DNA of 64,000 nucleotides. Source: Bacteroidales bacterium UBA6408. GTDB lineage: Bacteria; Bacteroidota; Bacteroidia; Bacteroidales; UBA932. Below, in pieces: positions 46,916 to 55,456 of the stretch. Location: contig DJPQ01000002.1 of the NCBI GenBank assembly GCA_002439805.1, forward strand, positions 3,555 through 67,554, given 5' to 3'. How positions within the stretch are numbered: the stretch's first letter is position 1; every line of letters starts with the position of its first letter. The notes beneath the pieces were generated by a model that saw only the letters and a program-made list of their open reading frames with translations, was not told the origin of the DNA and made no database searches. Made by a program: the position numbers and the translations under genes.

Positions 46916-47500
46916 ATGATACTAACAAAGGAAATACGGAATATAATAAGTAGTAACGAACCGAATAAGCTTTATATGGTGAGTGATTTTTCCCATCTGA
47001 ATAATGACGGGTTGGTTACTCGCGCCCTTTCTCGTCTGGAAAAGGAAGGTGTTCTTATACGCCTCTCGCAAGGCATATATTTATATCCGTCACGAAATAA
47101 GTTCGGAATACTTCGACCCTCTATAGAGGAAATCGCTTATGCTGTTGCTGAAAAGGATAAGGCACGCATTATTCCCAGTGGGCTGACTGCATTGAACAAA
47201 TTGGGACTTTCCACACAGGTTACGATGAATGCGGTCTATTTGACAGATGCGGCTGCACGGGAACTTACTATCGGAAACCGTAAAATCACATTCAAACGCA
47301 GTGCTCCCCGCAATTTTGCTTATAAGACAGACTTGTTTCCGCTTATAGTCGCAGCAATGAAAGAATTAGGTAAAGACGGAGTAACCGATGAACAAGTTGC
47401 CATCATAAAACAAGCCATTGAAAAACAGGGCGGCTCTGATGAAATCAGATACGATTACAGCATCGCTCCGCAATGGATTAAACAAAGACTTGCATTATGA
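46916..47500 (+). CDS. AbiEi-like antitoxin / transcriptional regulator (DUF6088 type)
   Basis: This 194-residue protein has an N-terminal winged-helix region (SDFSHLNNDGLVTRALSRLEKEG) and a C-terminal domain like that of DUF6088/AbiEi antitoxins (RIIPSGLTALNKLGLSTQV). AbiEi proteins repress their own promoter and counter the AbiEii toxin. The frame is open upstream to 46811, but that extension overlaps the prfA terminator, so ATG 46916 is preferred. Its stop overlaps the toxin start (ATGA). Confidence 0.85.
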   Translation: MILTKEIRNIISSNEPNKLYMVSDFSHLNNDGLVTRALSRLEKEGVLIRLSQGIYLYPSRNKFGILRPSIEEIAYAVAEKDKARIIPSGLTALNKLGLSTQVTMNAVYLTDAAARELTIGNRKITFKRSAPRNFAYKTDLFPLIVAAMKELGKDGVTDEQVAIIKQAIEKQGGSDEIRYDYSIAPQWIKQRLAL

Positions 47501-48285
47501 ACTTCACTAAACTTACAAAAGAAGAACAACTCACCATTTTGGCTAATGTCGCCGAAAATAAAGGGATTGTGGACAATGCCGTAGAGAAGGACTATTGGGT
47601 CAGTATGGTATTACGTGCCATATTTTCTTTGCCGTATGCTACAGCTTTTGTATTCAAAGGAGGGACAAGCCTTAGCAAAGGATGGGGACTGATAGAACGG
47701 TTCTCAGAAGATATTGACCTTGCAATAGATCCAAAACATCTCGGTTTCACAGACATTGCGACTAAAAGCCAACGGACTAAATTACGGAAAGACTCCAAGA
47801 AGTTCATAGACAGTACTTTTGCGCTCGACATTAAGAATAGGCTAAAAGAGTTTGGGGTACTGGAATGTTGCGATGTCATAGTCCCAGAAACGTCTGTCAG
47901 CGACCTCGACCCTGTAGTCCTGTTTGTCGAATATGATTCGGTGCTGCAAACAAAAATGCAATATATACCGGAACGTGTCAAAGTTGAGATAAGCTGTCGT
48001 TCACTCATGGAACCGTCGGAAAAAGTAGAGATTCGTTCGATGATTGAAGATGCTTATCCCGACGAAGATTTCTCTCAGCCGACATTTATAGTCCCCACAG
48101 TAGTGCCCGGAAAGACATTCTTGGAAAAGGTTTTTCTCTTGCACGAAGAGTTTAATCGTCCCAATGGCTGCACGCATATTGAACGTATCACACGACACAT
48201 GTACGACATTGTAAAGATGATGGATAAACCGTTTGCGATGGAAGCGATGCAGAATGCACAATTATACGAGGACATAGTGGTATGA
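47497..48285 (+). CDS. AbiEii-type nucleotidyltransferase toxin
   Basis: This 262-residue protein has the nucleotidyltransferase signature FKGGTSLSKGWGLIERFSEDIDLAID, with the metal-binding DxD as EDIDLA. AbiEii toxins modify tRNA acceptor ends or bind GTP; the exact target here is unknown. It overlaps its antitoxin and the next gene, both by ATGA, and sits second in the four-gene operon. Confidence 0.9.
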   Translation: MNFTKLTKEEQLTILANVAENKGIVDNAVEKDYWVSMVLRAIFSLPYATAFVFKGGTSLSKGWGLIERFSEDIDLAIDPKHLGFTDIATKSQRTKLRKDSKKFIDSTFALDIKNRLKEFGVLECCDVIVPETSVSDLDPVVLFVEYDSVLQTKMQYIPERVKVEISCRSLMEPSEKVEIRSMIEDAYPDEDFSQPTFIVPTVVPGKTFLEKVFLLHEEFNRPNGCTHIERITRHMYDIVKMMDKPFAMEAMQNAQLYEDIVV

Positions 48286-49280
48286 CAGAAATTCATGTTG
48301 ATATAAACGAAACGGAGATTTTCAAACTTTATCCCGAAGTATTGGAACTTTTACTCAAAGACCACACGACAGGACGGAATATCTTTTGGGCGACGGATTC
48401 GTATGCACATAGGGGCGGTGGCTTTCAATATAGCGACGCCATAACAGCGGAACATATCATTGGGGAAAACGGGATGGTGATACGACCGCGTTCATTAAAG
48501 AGCAAAGGAGAACAGACAGAACGCACAAAGGGAATGGCAGAGGTGTTTACACCGTCATGGGTCTGTAACGTTCAGAACAATCTTGTGGACGAGGCTTGGT
48601 TCGGAAGAAAAGATGTATTCAATACCGTTGACGACACTCAACATACTTGGATAGCCAATCCTGACAGAATTGTTTTCCCGGACAAAAAGACATGGAAGTC
48701 ATATATCCGGGCGACAAGAATGGAAATCACCTGCGGCGAAGCCCCTTACCTTGCCAGCCGTTATGATACGACAACCGGGGCTCCGATAGAATTGGGACAA
48801 CGCATCGGAATGCTTGACAGAAAACTGCGTGTGGTCAGCGAAAACACAAAGACGAGCGGTGAATGGCTTAACATGGCGCAGGATGCCTATAAAAATATAT
48901 ATGCCTACGAATGGCAGGGAGACAATCTGCTTTTAGCACGAGAAGCGCTATTGGTCTCTTTTGCGGAATACTATTATGCGAAATTCGGGAAAATGCCGTT
49001 GGCAAAATCTCTACAATATATAGCCTATATCATTTCTTGGAACGTCTGGCAAATGGACGGGCTTAAGGGAGTTGTGCCCGGCAGCTGCAAGAATGGGGTT
49101 AAAGTCACCACACAAAGTTTATTCGGGACTACAGAGAGTATCGAGCATTGTTCTGGTTGTCGCAATGGTAATTTGAAAGAACACAATGGCATTTATTGCC
49201 TGATAAGGGATTGGGGATTAAAAGACCCAAAAACGGGAGAGAATAACAGAAAAATAAGGTTCATAGACATGATAAAATAA
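48282..49280 (+). CDS. methyltransferase-like restriction subunit (first part of a split enzyme)
   Basis: This 332-residue protein has KGMAEVFTPSWVCNVQNNLV, which resembles the start of N6-adenine methyltransferase domains. MEITCGEAPYLASRYD follows as a motif-I-like SAM loop, then IYAYEWQGDNLLLAREAL as the motif II/III region. It has no NPPY. NPPY lies in the next gene, so the two probably form one active enzyme. Families annotated as restriction endonuclease subunit M look alike. The stop is 12 bases before the partner. Confidence 0.65.
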   Translation: MTEIHVDINETEIFKLYPEVLELLLKDHTTGRNIFWATDSYAHRGGGFQYSDAITAEHIIGENGMVIRPRSLKSKGEQTERTKGMAEVFTPSWVCNVQNNLVDEAWFGRKDVFNTVDDTQHTWIANPDRIVFPDKKTWKSYIRATRMEITCGEAPYLASRYDTTTGAPIELGQRIGMLDRKLRVVSENTKTSGEWLNMAQDAYKNIYAYEWQGDNLLLAREALLVSFAEYYYAKFGKMPLAKSLQYIAYIISWNVWQMDGLKGVVPGSCKNGVKVTTQSLFGTTESIEHCSGCRNGNLKEHNGIYCLIRDWGLKDPKTGENNRKIRFIDMIK

Positions 49281-49292
49281 AAGTTGTATGAT

Positions 49293-52200
49293 ATGGCAAC
49301 ATTTGAGACCAGCTTAAAATCCAGACTGATATATGTCTTTGCTATCCCAGATGAATGGCATAAAGACTGTCTGAAAGTGGGCGAAACGACATTGGAGGAG
49401 GATGACGGAAACTTTCCTTTGCCCAATAGTGAGGTGCTTAACAAAGCGGCGCATAATCGTATAGACCAATATACAAAGACGGCAGGTATTGCCTATAACC
49501 TGCTTCATACGGAAATGACTGTGTTTTTCAAAGGTGGAACAATCAGCTCCTTCAACGATAAGCAGGTACACAGCGTATTGGAGCGTTCAGGTGTGAAGAA
49601 AAAGACGTTTGATACGGTAAAAGGGGCGAACGAATGGTTTTGCTGCGACCTTGAGACAGTCAAGAAAGCGATTCAGGCGATTAAGAACGGGAAAGACAGT
49701 CTGAATGCAAGTGAAATCAGTCATACTCAAACTCCTATAGTCTTCCGCCCAGAACAGCAGGCAGCTATTGACAAGACAAAGAAGCAGTTCAAGAAAGGCT
49801 CACAAATGCTTTGGAATGCAAAAATGCGTTTCGGCAAGACCTTATGCGCCCTGCGTGTGGCAAGGGATTTAGATATGCGACGCACCATTATCCTTACCCA
49901 CCGTCCCGTAGTTGACGAGGGATGGTTTGAGGATTTCGGTAAGATATTCTATGACCGCCAAGACTATCATTACGGCTCGCGCACTAAAGGTGAAAGTTTC
50001 GCTTCCCTTGAACGGATGGCAGAAAGAGGTGACAAGTACGTCTATTTTGCTTCCATGCAAGATATGCGTGGAGCTCAACTGGTTGGAGGAAAGTTTGATA
50101 AAAATGATGATGTGTTCTCCACCGAATGGGATTTTCTGATTGTGGATGAAGCCCACGAAGGAACACGTACAGAACTTGGAGAGACCGTTATCAAGGAGTT
50201 GACCAAAACAAACACGAAAGTGCTTAAACTTTCAGGGACACCATTCAATCTGCTTGATGATTACACAGAAGAGGAAACGTACACTTGGGATTACACCATG
50301 GAGCAGCGTGCCAAGACTGAATGGGACTTGTTGCACATGGGCGACCCCAATCCGTATGTTTCTCTACCTGCCATCAATATCTGCACCTACGATCTCGGAG
50401 CGTTGATGAATGATTATTCCGATGATGAAAAGGCTTTCAATTTCCGTGAGTTCTTCCGCACAAAGGAAGACGGGACTTTCATTCACGAAAATGATGTGGA
50501 TAACTTCTTATCGCTACTGTGCAAGGATGACAAGGAAAGCCTTTATCCTTATTCCAACGACCTGTATCGTGGCATATTCCGCCATACGCTTTGGGTGCTT
50601 CCGGGTGTCAAGGCCGCCCGTGCATTGAGTGCGAAACTGAAAGAACATCCTATATTCGGCTGCTTCGAGATTGTCAATGTAGCCGGAAACGGTGATGAAG
50701 ACGAGGAAAATGCAGACGCATTGCAAATGGTAAACACAGCCATAGGCAATAATCCTGATGAGACATTCACCATTACCCTGTCCTGCGGACGACTGACAAC
50801 AGGAGTGAGCATAAAGCCATGGACAGCTGTATTCATGATGGCAGGGTCTTTCAGTACATCTGCAGCAGGTTATATGCAGACCATATTCCGTGTACAGACA
50901 CCTTTTACCTGCAAGGGACGAATGAAGGAACAATGCTATGCTTTCGACTTTGCGCCAGACCGTACCTTGCGAATGTTGGCTGAGGTTGCTAAAGTCTCGG
51001 CTAAGGCCGGAAAGTCAACGGAAGAAGACCGCAAGATTTTAGGCGATTTTCTGAATTTCTGCCCTATCATATCCATTGAAGGCTCACAAATGAAGCCATA
51101 CGATGTAAACAAAATGATGGGAGAGCTCAAGAAAGCCCAGATAGAAAAGGTTGTACAATGCGGTTTCGAAGACGGGGCATTGTACAATGATGAGCTGCTC
51201 AAACTTACGGATGTGGACCTTGCAGATTTCAAGAACCTGAAAGGCATCATCGGCAAGACAAAGGCCATGCCCAAGTCAGGTGATATTGATGTCAATAATC
51301 AAGGATTTACAAACGAGGAGTACGCGGAAAAAGAAAAACTTGAAAAGAAGCCCAAACGGGAGCGCACTCCAGAGGAGCAGGCTCGGTTAGACGAATTGAA
51401 GAAGCGTCATAACCAACGTAAAGATGCAATTTCAATACTGCGTGGTATCTCCATCCGTATGCCGCTGCTTATTTTCGGAGCGGAACTGAAAAATGAAGCT
51501 GAAGAGATAACCATAGACAACTTTGCAAACCTTGTGGACGACACCTCTTGGACAGAGTTCATGCCTCAAGACGTCACTAAAGAAGTTTTTGCCAAGTTCA
51601 AACGCTTCTACGAGCCCGACGTATTCCGTGAAGCAGGCAAGCGTATCCGCGCTATGACTCGTGCTGCCGACAAGTTCAGCATAGAGCAGCGCATCGAACG
51701 TATTGTCGGCATATTCAATACATTCCGCAATCCCGACAAAGAAACGGTCTTGACACCATGGCGTGTTGTCAATATGCACATCAACGATTGCTTGGGTGGA
51801 TGGTGCTTTATGGATGAAGAGTTTAAGATTCCGTTGGAAACGCCGCGCTTTGTGGACAAGGGCGAGGTAACGCATTCCGTATTCAGAACGGACAGCCTGA
51901 TTATGGACATCAACTCGAAGAGCGGTCTTTATCCATTGCTCGCCGCTTATAACATTTACCGTAACCGTTTGGAGGCAGCCAAAGAAAAATATGGAGAATT
52001 CAGCAATGCCTTTTCAATGCAGCTATGGGATTTGACCATTGAACAGAATATCCTCGTGGTATGCAAGACCCCAATGGCGCGCAGCATTACACGTCGTACA
52101 CTCGTCGGCTTCCGCGACACGGAAGTACATGCCGAATATTATAAGAACTTAATTGAAAACATATCCCAGAATCCTGACCTTGTGGTAAATACACTTCGTG

Positions 52201-53273
52201 ACGGCAAGTATTTCTGGGGCATAAACAGCAATGAATATATGACTATAGACGCCATTATAGGAAACCCTCCGTATCAGGAGGAGGGTATAAGTACTCGTAA
52301 AGCACCTATCTATCACTTGTTTTACGACATTTCTTTCCGTTTGTCAGATAGAGTATCATTGATAACACCCGGGCGTTTTTTGTTCAAGGCGGGACAAACG
52401 CCCAAAGAATGGATGGATAGGATTTTGGAAGACCGACATTTTAAGGTGGTGGATTACTTCCAAAAGTCAACGGACATATTCCCGTCTGTCGATATAAAAG
52501 GCGGCGTTGTAATCACTTGTCGTGATGCCAAGGCTGAATTTGAGCCAATCGGATTCTTTTCTGAATATGATGAATTAAAGAGTATTCTGCAAAAGGTGTT
52601 ATCACATAAAGACTTTGTCAAGAACGAATTTAGCAATCTCGTATCTTCTCAAGGCCTTTATAAATTTTCAGAGGCGGCATTTAATGAACATCCTGAAATT
52701 TACGCAGTCCAAGGGAATGGAACTGCTGCAAAAATAACCTCAAATACGTTTGAACGCCTTCCTCATGTATTCCAAACGGAAGTGCCGGATAATCCCGATG
52801 CTTTCATACGTATTTTGGGCCGGTCTCAAAATAAACGTGTCTATAAATGGATTGAGAAACGATATGTTTTACCAACTGACGGCTACTGTGAATCTTTCAA
52901 TGTTCTTGTCCCGGAAGCCAATGGAACGGGGTCAATCGGTGAAGTGCTCAGCACGCCGGTAATCGGCGTGCCGGTAATCGGGCACACCGACACCTTCCTG
53001 AGCATCGGCAAGTTTACCGATGCCCAGCAAGCTGATCGGTGTCTCAAATACGTCAAGACAAAATTTGCCAGATGCATGTTGGGAACATTGAAAGCCACAC
53101 AGCACAACCCACGTGAAACTTGGGCAAATGTGCCGATGCAGGATTTCACCTCTGAGAGTGATATAAATTGGAACACTCCTATGTCTGAAATAGACAAGCA
53201 ATTATACACCAAATACCGGCTCTCGAACGAGGAAATTCGGTTTATTGAACAGAATATCAAGCCGATGGAGTAA
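49293..53273 (+). CDS. GIY-YIG/SF2 helicase/methyltransferase restriction protein with switchable C-terminus
   Basis: This 1326-residue multi-domain protein starts with a GIY-YIG/T5orf172-like nuclease (IYVF at 13-16, KVGETT at 28-33, EWF at about 114). A superfamily-2 helicase motor follows: AKMRFGKT (176-183), DEAH (285-288), SGTPF (314-318). Later a methyltransferase motif-I-like IMDINSKSGLYPL precedes IDAIIGNPPYQ, with NPPY at 991-994. The last 335 residues are a target-recognition domain. The codons for TIDAIIGNPPYQ lie inside one of two inverted repeats, so everything after them can be exchanged. TTG at 49284 is a less likely start. Confidence 0.85.
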   Translation: MATFETSLKSRLIYVFAIPDEWHKDCLKVGETTLEEDDGNFPLPNSEVLNKAAHNRIDQYTKTAGIAYNLLHTEMTVFFKGGTISSFNDKQVHSVLERSGVKKKTFDTVKGANEWFCCDLETVKKAIQAIKNGKDSLNASEISHTQTPIVFRPEQQAAIDKTKKQFKKGSQMLWNAKMRFGKTLCALRVARDLDMRRTIILTHRPVVDEGWFEDFGKIFYDRQDYHYGSRTKGESFASLERMAERGDKYVYFASMQDMRGAQLVGGKFDKNDDVFSTEWDFLIVDEAHEGTRTELGETVIKELTKTNTKVLKLSGTPFNLLDDYTEEETYTWDYTMEQRAKTEWDLLHMGDPNPYVSLPAINICTYDLGALMNDYSDDEKAFNFREFFRTKEDGTFIHENDVDNFLSLLCKDDKESLYPYSNDLYRGIFRHTLWVLPGVKAARALSAKLKEHPIFGCFEIVNVAGNGDEDEENADALQMVNTAIGNNPDETFTITLSCGRLTTGVSIKPWTAVFMMAGSFSTSAAGYMQTIFRVQTPFTCKGRMKEQCYAFDFAPDRTLRMLAEVAKVSAKAGKSTEEDRKILGDFLNFCPIISIEGSQMKPYDVNKMMGELKKAQIEKVVQCGFEDGALYNDELLKLTDVDLADFKNLKGIIGKTKAMPKSGDIDVNNQGFTNEEYAEKEKLEKKPKRERTPEEQARLDELKKRHNQRKDAISILRGISIRMPLLIFGAELKNEAEEITIDNFANLVDDTSWTEFMPQDVTKEVFAKFKRFYEPDVFREAGKRIRAMTRAADKFSIEQRIERIVGIFNTFRNPDKETVLTPWRVVNMHINDCLGGWCFMDEEFKIPLETPRFVDKGEVTHSVFRTDSLIMDINSKSGLYPLLAAYNIYRNRLEAAKEKYGEFSNAFSMQLWDLTIEQNILVVCKTPMARSITRRTLVGFRDTEVHAEYYKNLIENISQNPDLVVNTLRDGKYFWGINSNEYMTIDAIIGNPPYQEEGISTRKAPIYHLFYDISFRLSDRVSLITPGRFLFKAGQTPKEWMDRILEDRHFKVVDYFQKSTDIFPSVDIKGGVVITCRDAKAEFEPIGFFSEYDELKSILQKVLSHKDFVKNEFSNLVSSQGLYKFSEAAFNEHPEIYAVQGNGTAAKITSNTFERLPHVFQTEVPDNPDAFIRILGRSQNKRVYKWIEKRYVLPTDGYCESFNVLVPEANGTGSIGEVLSTPVIGVPVIGHTDTFLSIGKFTDAQQADRCLKYVKTKFARCMLGTLKATQHNPRETWANVPMQDFTSESDINWNTPMSEIDKQLYTKYRLSNEEIRFIEQNIKPME
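52243..52276 (+). repeat. left inverted repeat (recombination site) inside the methyltransferase motif
   Basis: A 34-bp sequence identical to 54347-54380 in inverted orientation except for one base (position 52268, T versus G). The first 25 bases and last 8 are perfect. It encodes IDAIIGNPPYQ in both copies. Confidence 0.9.
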
Positions 53274-53276
53274 ATG

Positions 53277-53315
53277 TTTGGCGTAATAAGTGAAAGTTCA
53301 ACATATTACGCCAAA
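53277..53315. terminator. symmetrical terminator in the centre of the cassette
   Basis: TTTGGCGTAATA (53277-53288) pairs with TATTACGCCAAA (53304-53315), 12 bp. It lies right after the plus-strand stop and 14 bases before the minus-strand stop, so it can end either transcript in both orientations. Confidence 0.65.
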
Positions 53316-53328
53316 TTCATTATTACTA

Positions 53329-54411
53329 CTAGTTCCCTTGTTTTTCCATAAGCACATCCTTGATAAGACTCTGTTCTTCTGTATTAATGTCAAATAGAGA
53401 ATAAAGTTGATAATCAATATCTTTCTTGAAATCCAAAATGCCATTGTCGTTCGTATAGTCCAATATATCAGGAACTAATTTGGCAAGGGAAGTCAATGCT
53501 TCGTCAGTTAGTAAAAAAGCGTAGCGAATAAGTTTGCTGTTGCAATAATCGAAAAAATTTAGGGCCTCTTGCTCCGTGAAAAATGTTTTAAGAGCAACTC
53601 TTGAACGCCCAAATGCACTACGGTTGTCCATCACCGCTATTTGATTGCTACGTTTCTGCCCACCGGCATTGGCACTTGACACAACTACTTTCCACCGTGC
53701 TAATTGTTCTTTTCCTGTGGTTATGACATTCTTACTCGCCACATACCATTTTGCTCTACCGCTTTTGCCGGCCTTGTCGTTGGTAAACAACTTAATCTCA
53801 TCATCTGACAGTGGTTCGCCTTCTTGATATTCACGCACCAATGTAGGGTTAGTTTCAACGAAATCACTTTCAATGGAAAATAATTTTTGAGATAGAATAG
53901 AATCGTGTAAAAACGCAAATCGTTCTGATACACCCCGTTTAATCTTGGCGGCGATGCTAATATCCAATGGATTAAGAGGCATAAGGTCGTCTCTGGGGTT
54001 CGCTGCCTGTATTTGATGGGAGACTCCAGATTTTGAATAGATATAGGTAAATCCATCATTCTTTTTACTCATATCCTTGAAAACAATGGAAATACCATCT
54101 GCGATAGCGACGTCTTTGAAAATATCGGCCGAGTTCGGGAAATAATGCAGTTGTATTAAATGAGGGTCATTTATCTGTTCTAATCCAAATTGTTCCATGC
54201 CTTTCCCTGAACGATGAATCCATCGTCCTCCAGGGTAAATCAAAGCTGTGTATCTTGCAAGTCTATCACTGATAGTTTGAAAATGTTGAAAAATACTTGA
54301 ACTCCTTTTTTGTCCATTATCCGTATCAGCCTTTGCAACAGTTACTTGATACGGCGGGTTTCCTATAATGGCGTCTATAGGAACTACTCTGCCTATATTA
54401 GCATAGGCAAT
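53329..54411 (-). CDS. silent alternative specificity end (promoterless cassette)
   Basis: An open frame on the minus strand without start codon or promoter reads IAYANIGRVVPIDAIIGNPPYQ-like codons, then VTVAKADTDNGQKRSSS, and continues 350 residues to a stop at 53329. It is homologous to the current C-terminus: IFKDVAIADGISIVFKD lines up with IFPSVDIKGGVVITCRD. It differs in most target-recognition residues. An internal ATG at 54243 could start a shorter product, but there is no evidence for that. It is best read as a stored alternative and not as a dead gene, because it is uninterrupted. Confidence 0.85.
   Translation of the reverse strand: MAYANIGRVVPIDAIIGNPPYQVTVAKADTDNGQKRSSSIFQHFQTISDRLARYTALIYPGGRWIHRSGKGMEQFGLEQINDPHLIQLHYFPNSADIFKDVAIADGISIVFKDMSKKNDGFTYIYSKSGVSHQIQAANPRDDLMPLNPLDISIAAKIKRGVSERFAFLHDSILSQKLFSIESDFVETNPTLVREYQEGEPLSDDEIKLFTNDKAGKSGRAKWYVASKNVITTGKEQLARWKVVVSSANAGGQKRSNQIAVMDNRSAFGRSRVALKTFFTEQEALNFFDYCNSKLIRYAFLLTDEALTSLAKLVPDILDYTNDNGILDFKKDIDYQLYSLFDINTEEQSLIKDVLMEKQGN
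54347..54380 (-). repeat. right inverted repeat (recombination site)
   Basis: Reverse complement of 52243-52276 at 33 of 34 positions. It lies 60 bases before the recombinase start. Confidence 0.9.
54391..54408. repeat. small palindrome GCCTAT-N6-ATAGGC beside the right repeat
   Basis: The six-base arms enclose ATTAGC. It lies between the recombination site and the recombinase gene and could be an accessory binding site or leader hairpin. Confidence 0.35.
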
Positions 54412-54440
54412 TTATATTTTACCCATTAACTAGAACAGAT

Positions 54441-55247
54441 ATGGACACAAGTGAATTTGAAGCATTCCTGAAGCAGGAAAATCTAGCTAAGAACACCATT
54501 ACAGCCTACATATATGCTGTGAAAGATTATTTTGTTCATTACAAGGGACTGAATAAATGCAATCTCATTGCCTACAAAAATCTCCTGACAGATAATTTCA
54601 AGCCCAAGACTGTAAACCTCCGGATATTGGGTTTGAACAAGTATCTGGGATATATCGGCAAATCTAAGTTACATTTGAAAACCATAAAAGAGCAACAGTG
54701 CACTTATCTGGAAAATATCATCAGTAATGCCGATTACGAGTTTATGAAAAAACGTCTGAAGATGGAGAAAAACCAGACATGGTACTTTGCCGTGCGATTT
54801 CTTGCCGCTACCGGAGCAAGAATAAGTGAACTGATTCACTTGAAGGCAGAGCATATCTCAACTGGATATTTCGATATCTACTCCAAAGGCGGTAAAGTGC
54901 GCCGCATCTACATTCCAAAGCAGTTGTGTACTGAAAGTAATGCGTGGCTATCAGGCCAGAGACGCTCCGATGGTTATATTTTCTTGAATCAATACGGCCA
55001 GCGACTCACAACAAGAGGCATTGCACAACAGCTGAAGAAGTATGCCGTAAAATATGGTTTGAATGAGAAAGTTGTTTATCCTCATTCTTTTCGACATCGT
55101 TTTGCAAAGAATTTCTTAGAAAAGTTCAATGATATATCCTTACTTGCCGACCTCATGGGACACGAAAGTATTGAAACCACTCGCATCTACCTACGCCGCA
55201 GCAGCACTGAACAGCAACAGATAGTCGACAAGGTGATAACCTGGTAA
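54441..55247 (+). CDS. tyrosine recombinase, probable invertase of the cassette
   Basis: This 268-residue phage-integrase-family enzyme has an N-terminal SAM-like DNA-binding domain (FLKQENLAKNTITAYIYAVKDYF). The catalytic residues are complete: Arg in TGARISEL, Lys in SKGGKVRRIYIP, HxxR in HSFRHRF, His in LMGHESIETT, and Tyr in TRIYLRR. Its short length and its place directly beside an inverted repeat fit the DNA invertases that flip specificity genes in Bacteroidota. It faces away from the cassette. Confidence 0.9.
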   Translation: MDTSEFEAFLKQENLAKNTITAYIYAVKDYFVHYKGLNKCNLIAYKNLLTDNFKPKTVNLRILGLNKYLGYIGKSKLHLKTIKEQQCTYLENIISNADYEFMKKRLKMEKNQTWYFAVRFLAATGARISELIHLKAEHISTGYFDIYSKGGKVRRIYIPKQLCTESNAWLSGQRRSDGYIFLNQYGQRLTTRGIAQQLKKYAVKYGLNEKVVYPHSFRHRFAKNFLEKFNDISLLADLMGHESIETTRIYLRRSSTEQQQIVDKVITW

Positions 55248-55363
55248 AATACGCCCTTTTATCCCTGCGGCATTGGCATAGATGTCAAGTCAATAAGTAC
55301 GAGTGCAGTATTGAATAGTCCAAGACATTTTTTGATTAGCACATAAGTCTGCACACATAAAAA

Positions 55364-55393
55364 TGTCCCGTTTTTTGCGTAAAAAATGGGACA
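55364..55393. terminator. hairpin at right end of the defence island
   Basis: TGTCCCGTTTTTT (55364-55376) pairs with AAAAAATGGGACA (55381-55393) with one G-T pair and a GCGT loop. It probably terminates the recombinase transcript. Confidence 0.55.
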
Positions 55394-55456
55394 AGACGGT
55401 GAGCAAAAAACTTTGTCACCATCTTGTTCGTTGTCCTTGAATTTACACCACTTTTG

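Larger units (their letters stand above)
52243..54380. mobile_element. predicted 2.1-kb invertible specificity cassette
   Basis: Bounded by the 34-bp inverted repeats. It contains the current C-terminus of the restriction protein on the plus strand, a central terminator, and an alternative C-terminus on the minus strand. Crossing over anywhere in the repeats joins the conserved N-terminal 983 residues to the alternative end in frame, giving a calculated 1333-residue protein. The adjacent tyrosine recombinase is the likely invertase. Confidence 0.85.

Noticed and set aside
53329..54243. Reading the minus-strand frame as an independent 304-residue gene or a dead pseudogene
   Set aside because: It is open beyond its ATG up to the repeat, has no promoter, and continues in frame into the NPPY repeat, so it fits a stored alternative end better.
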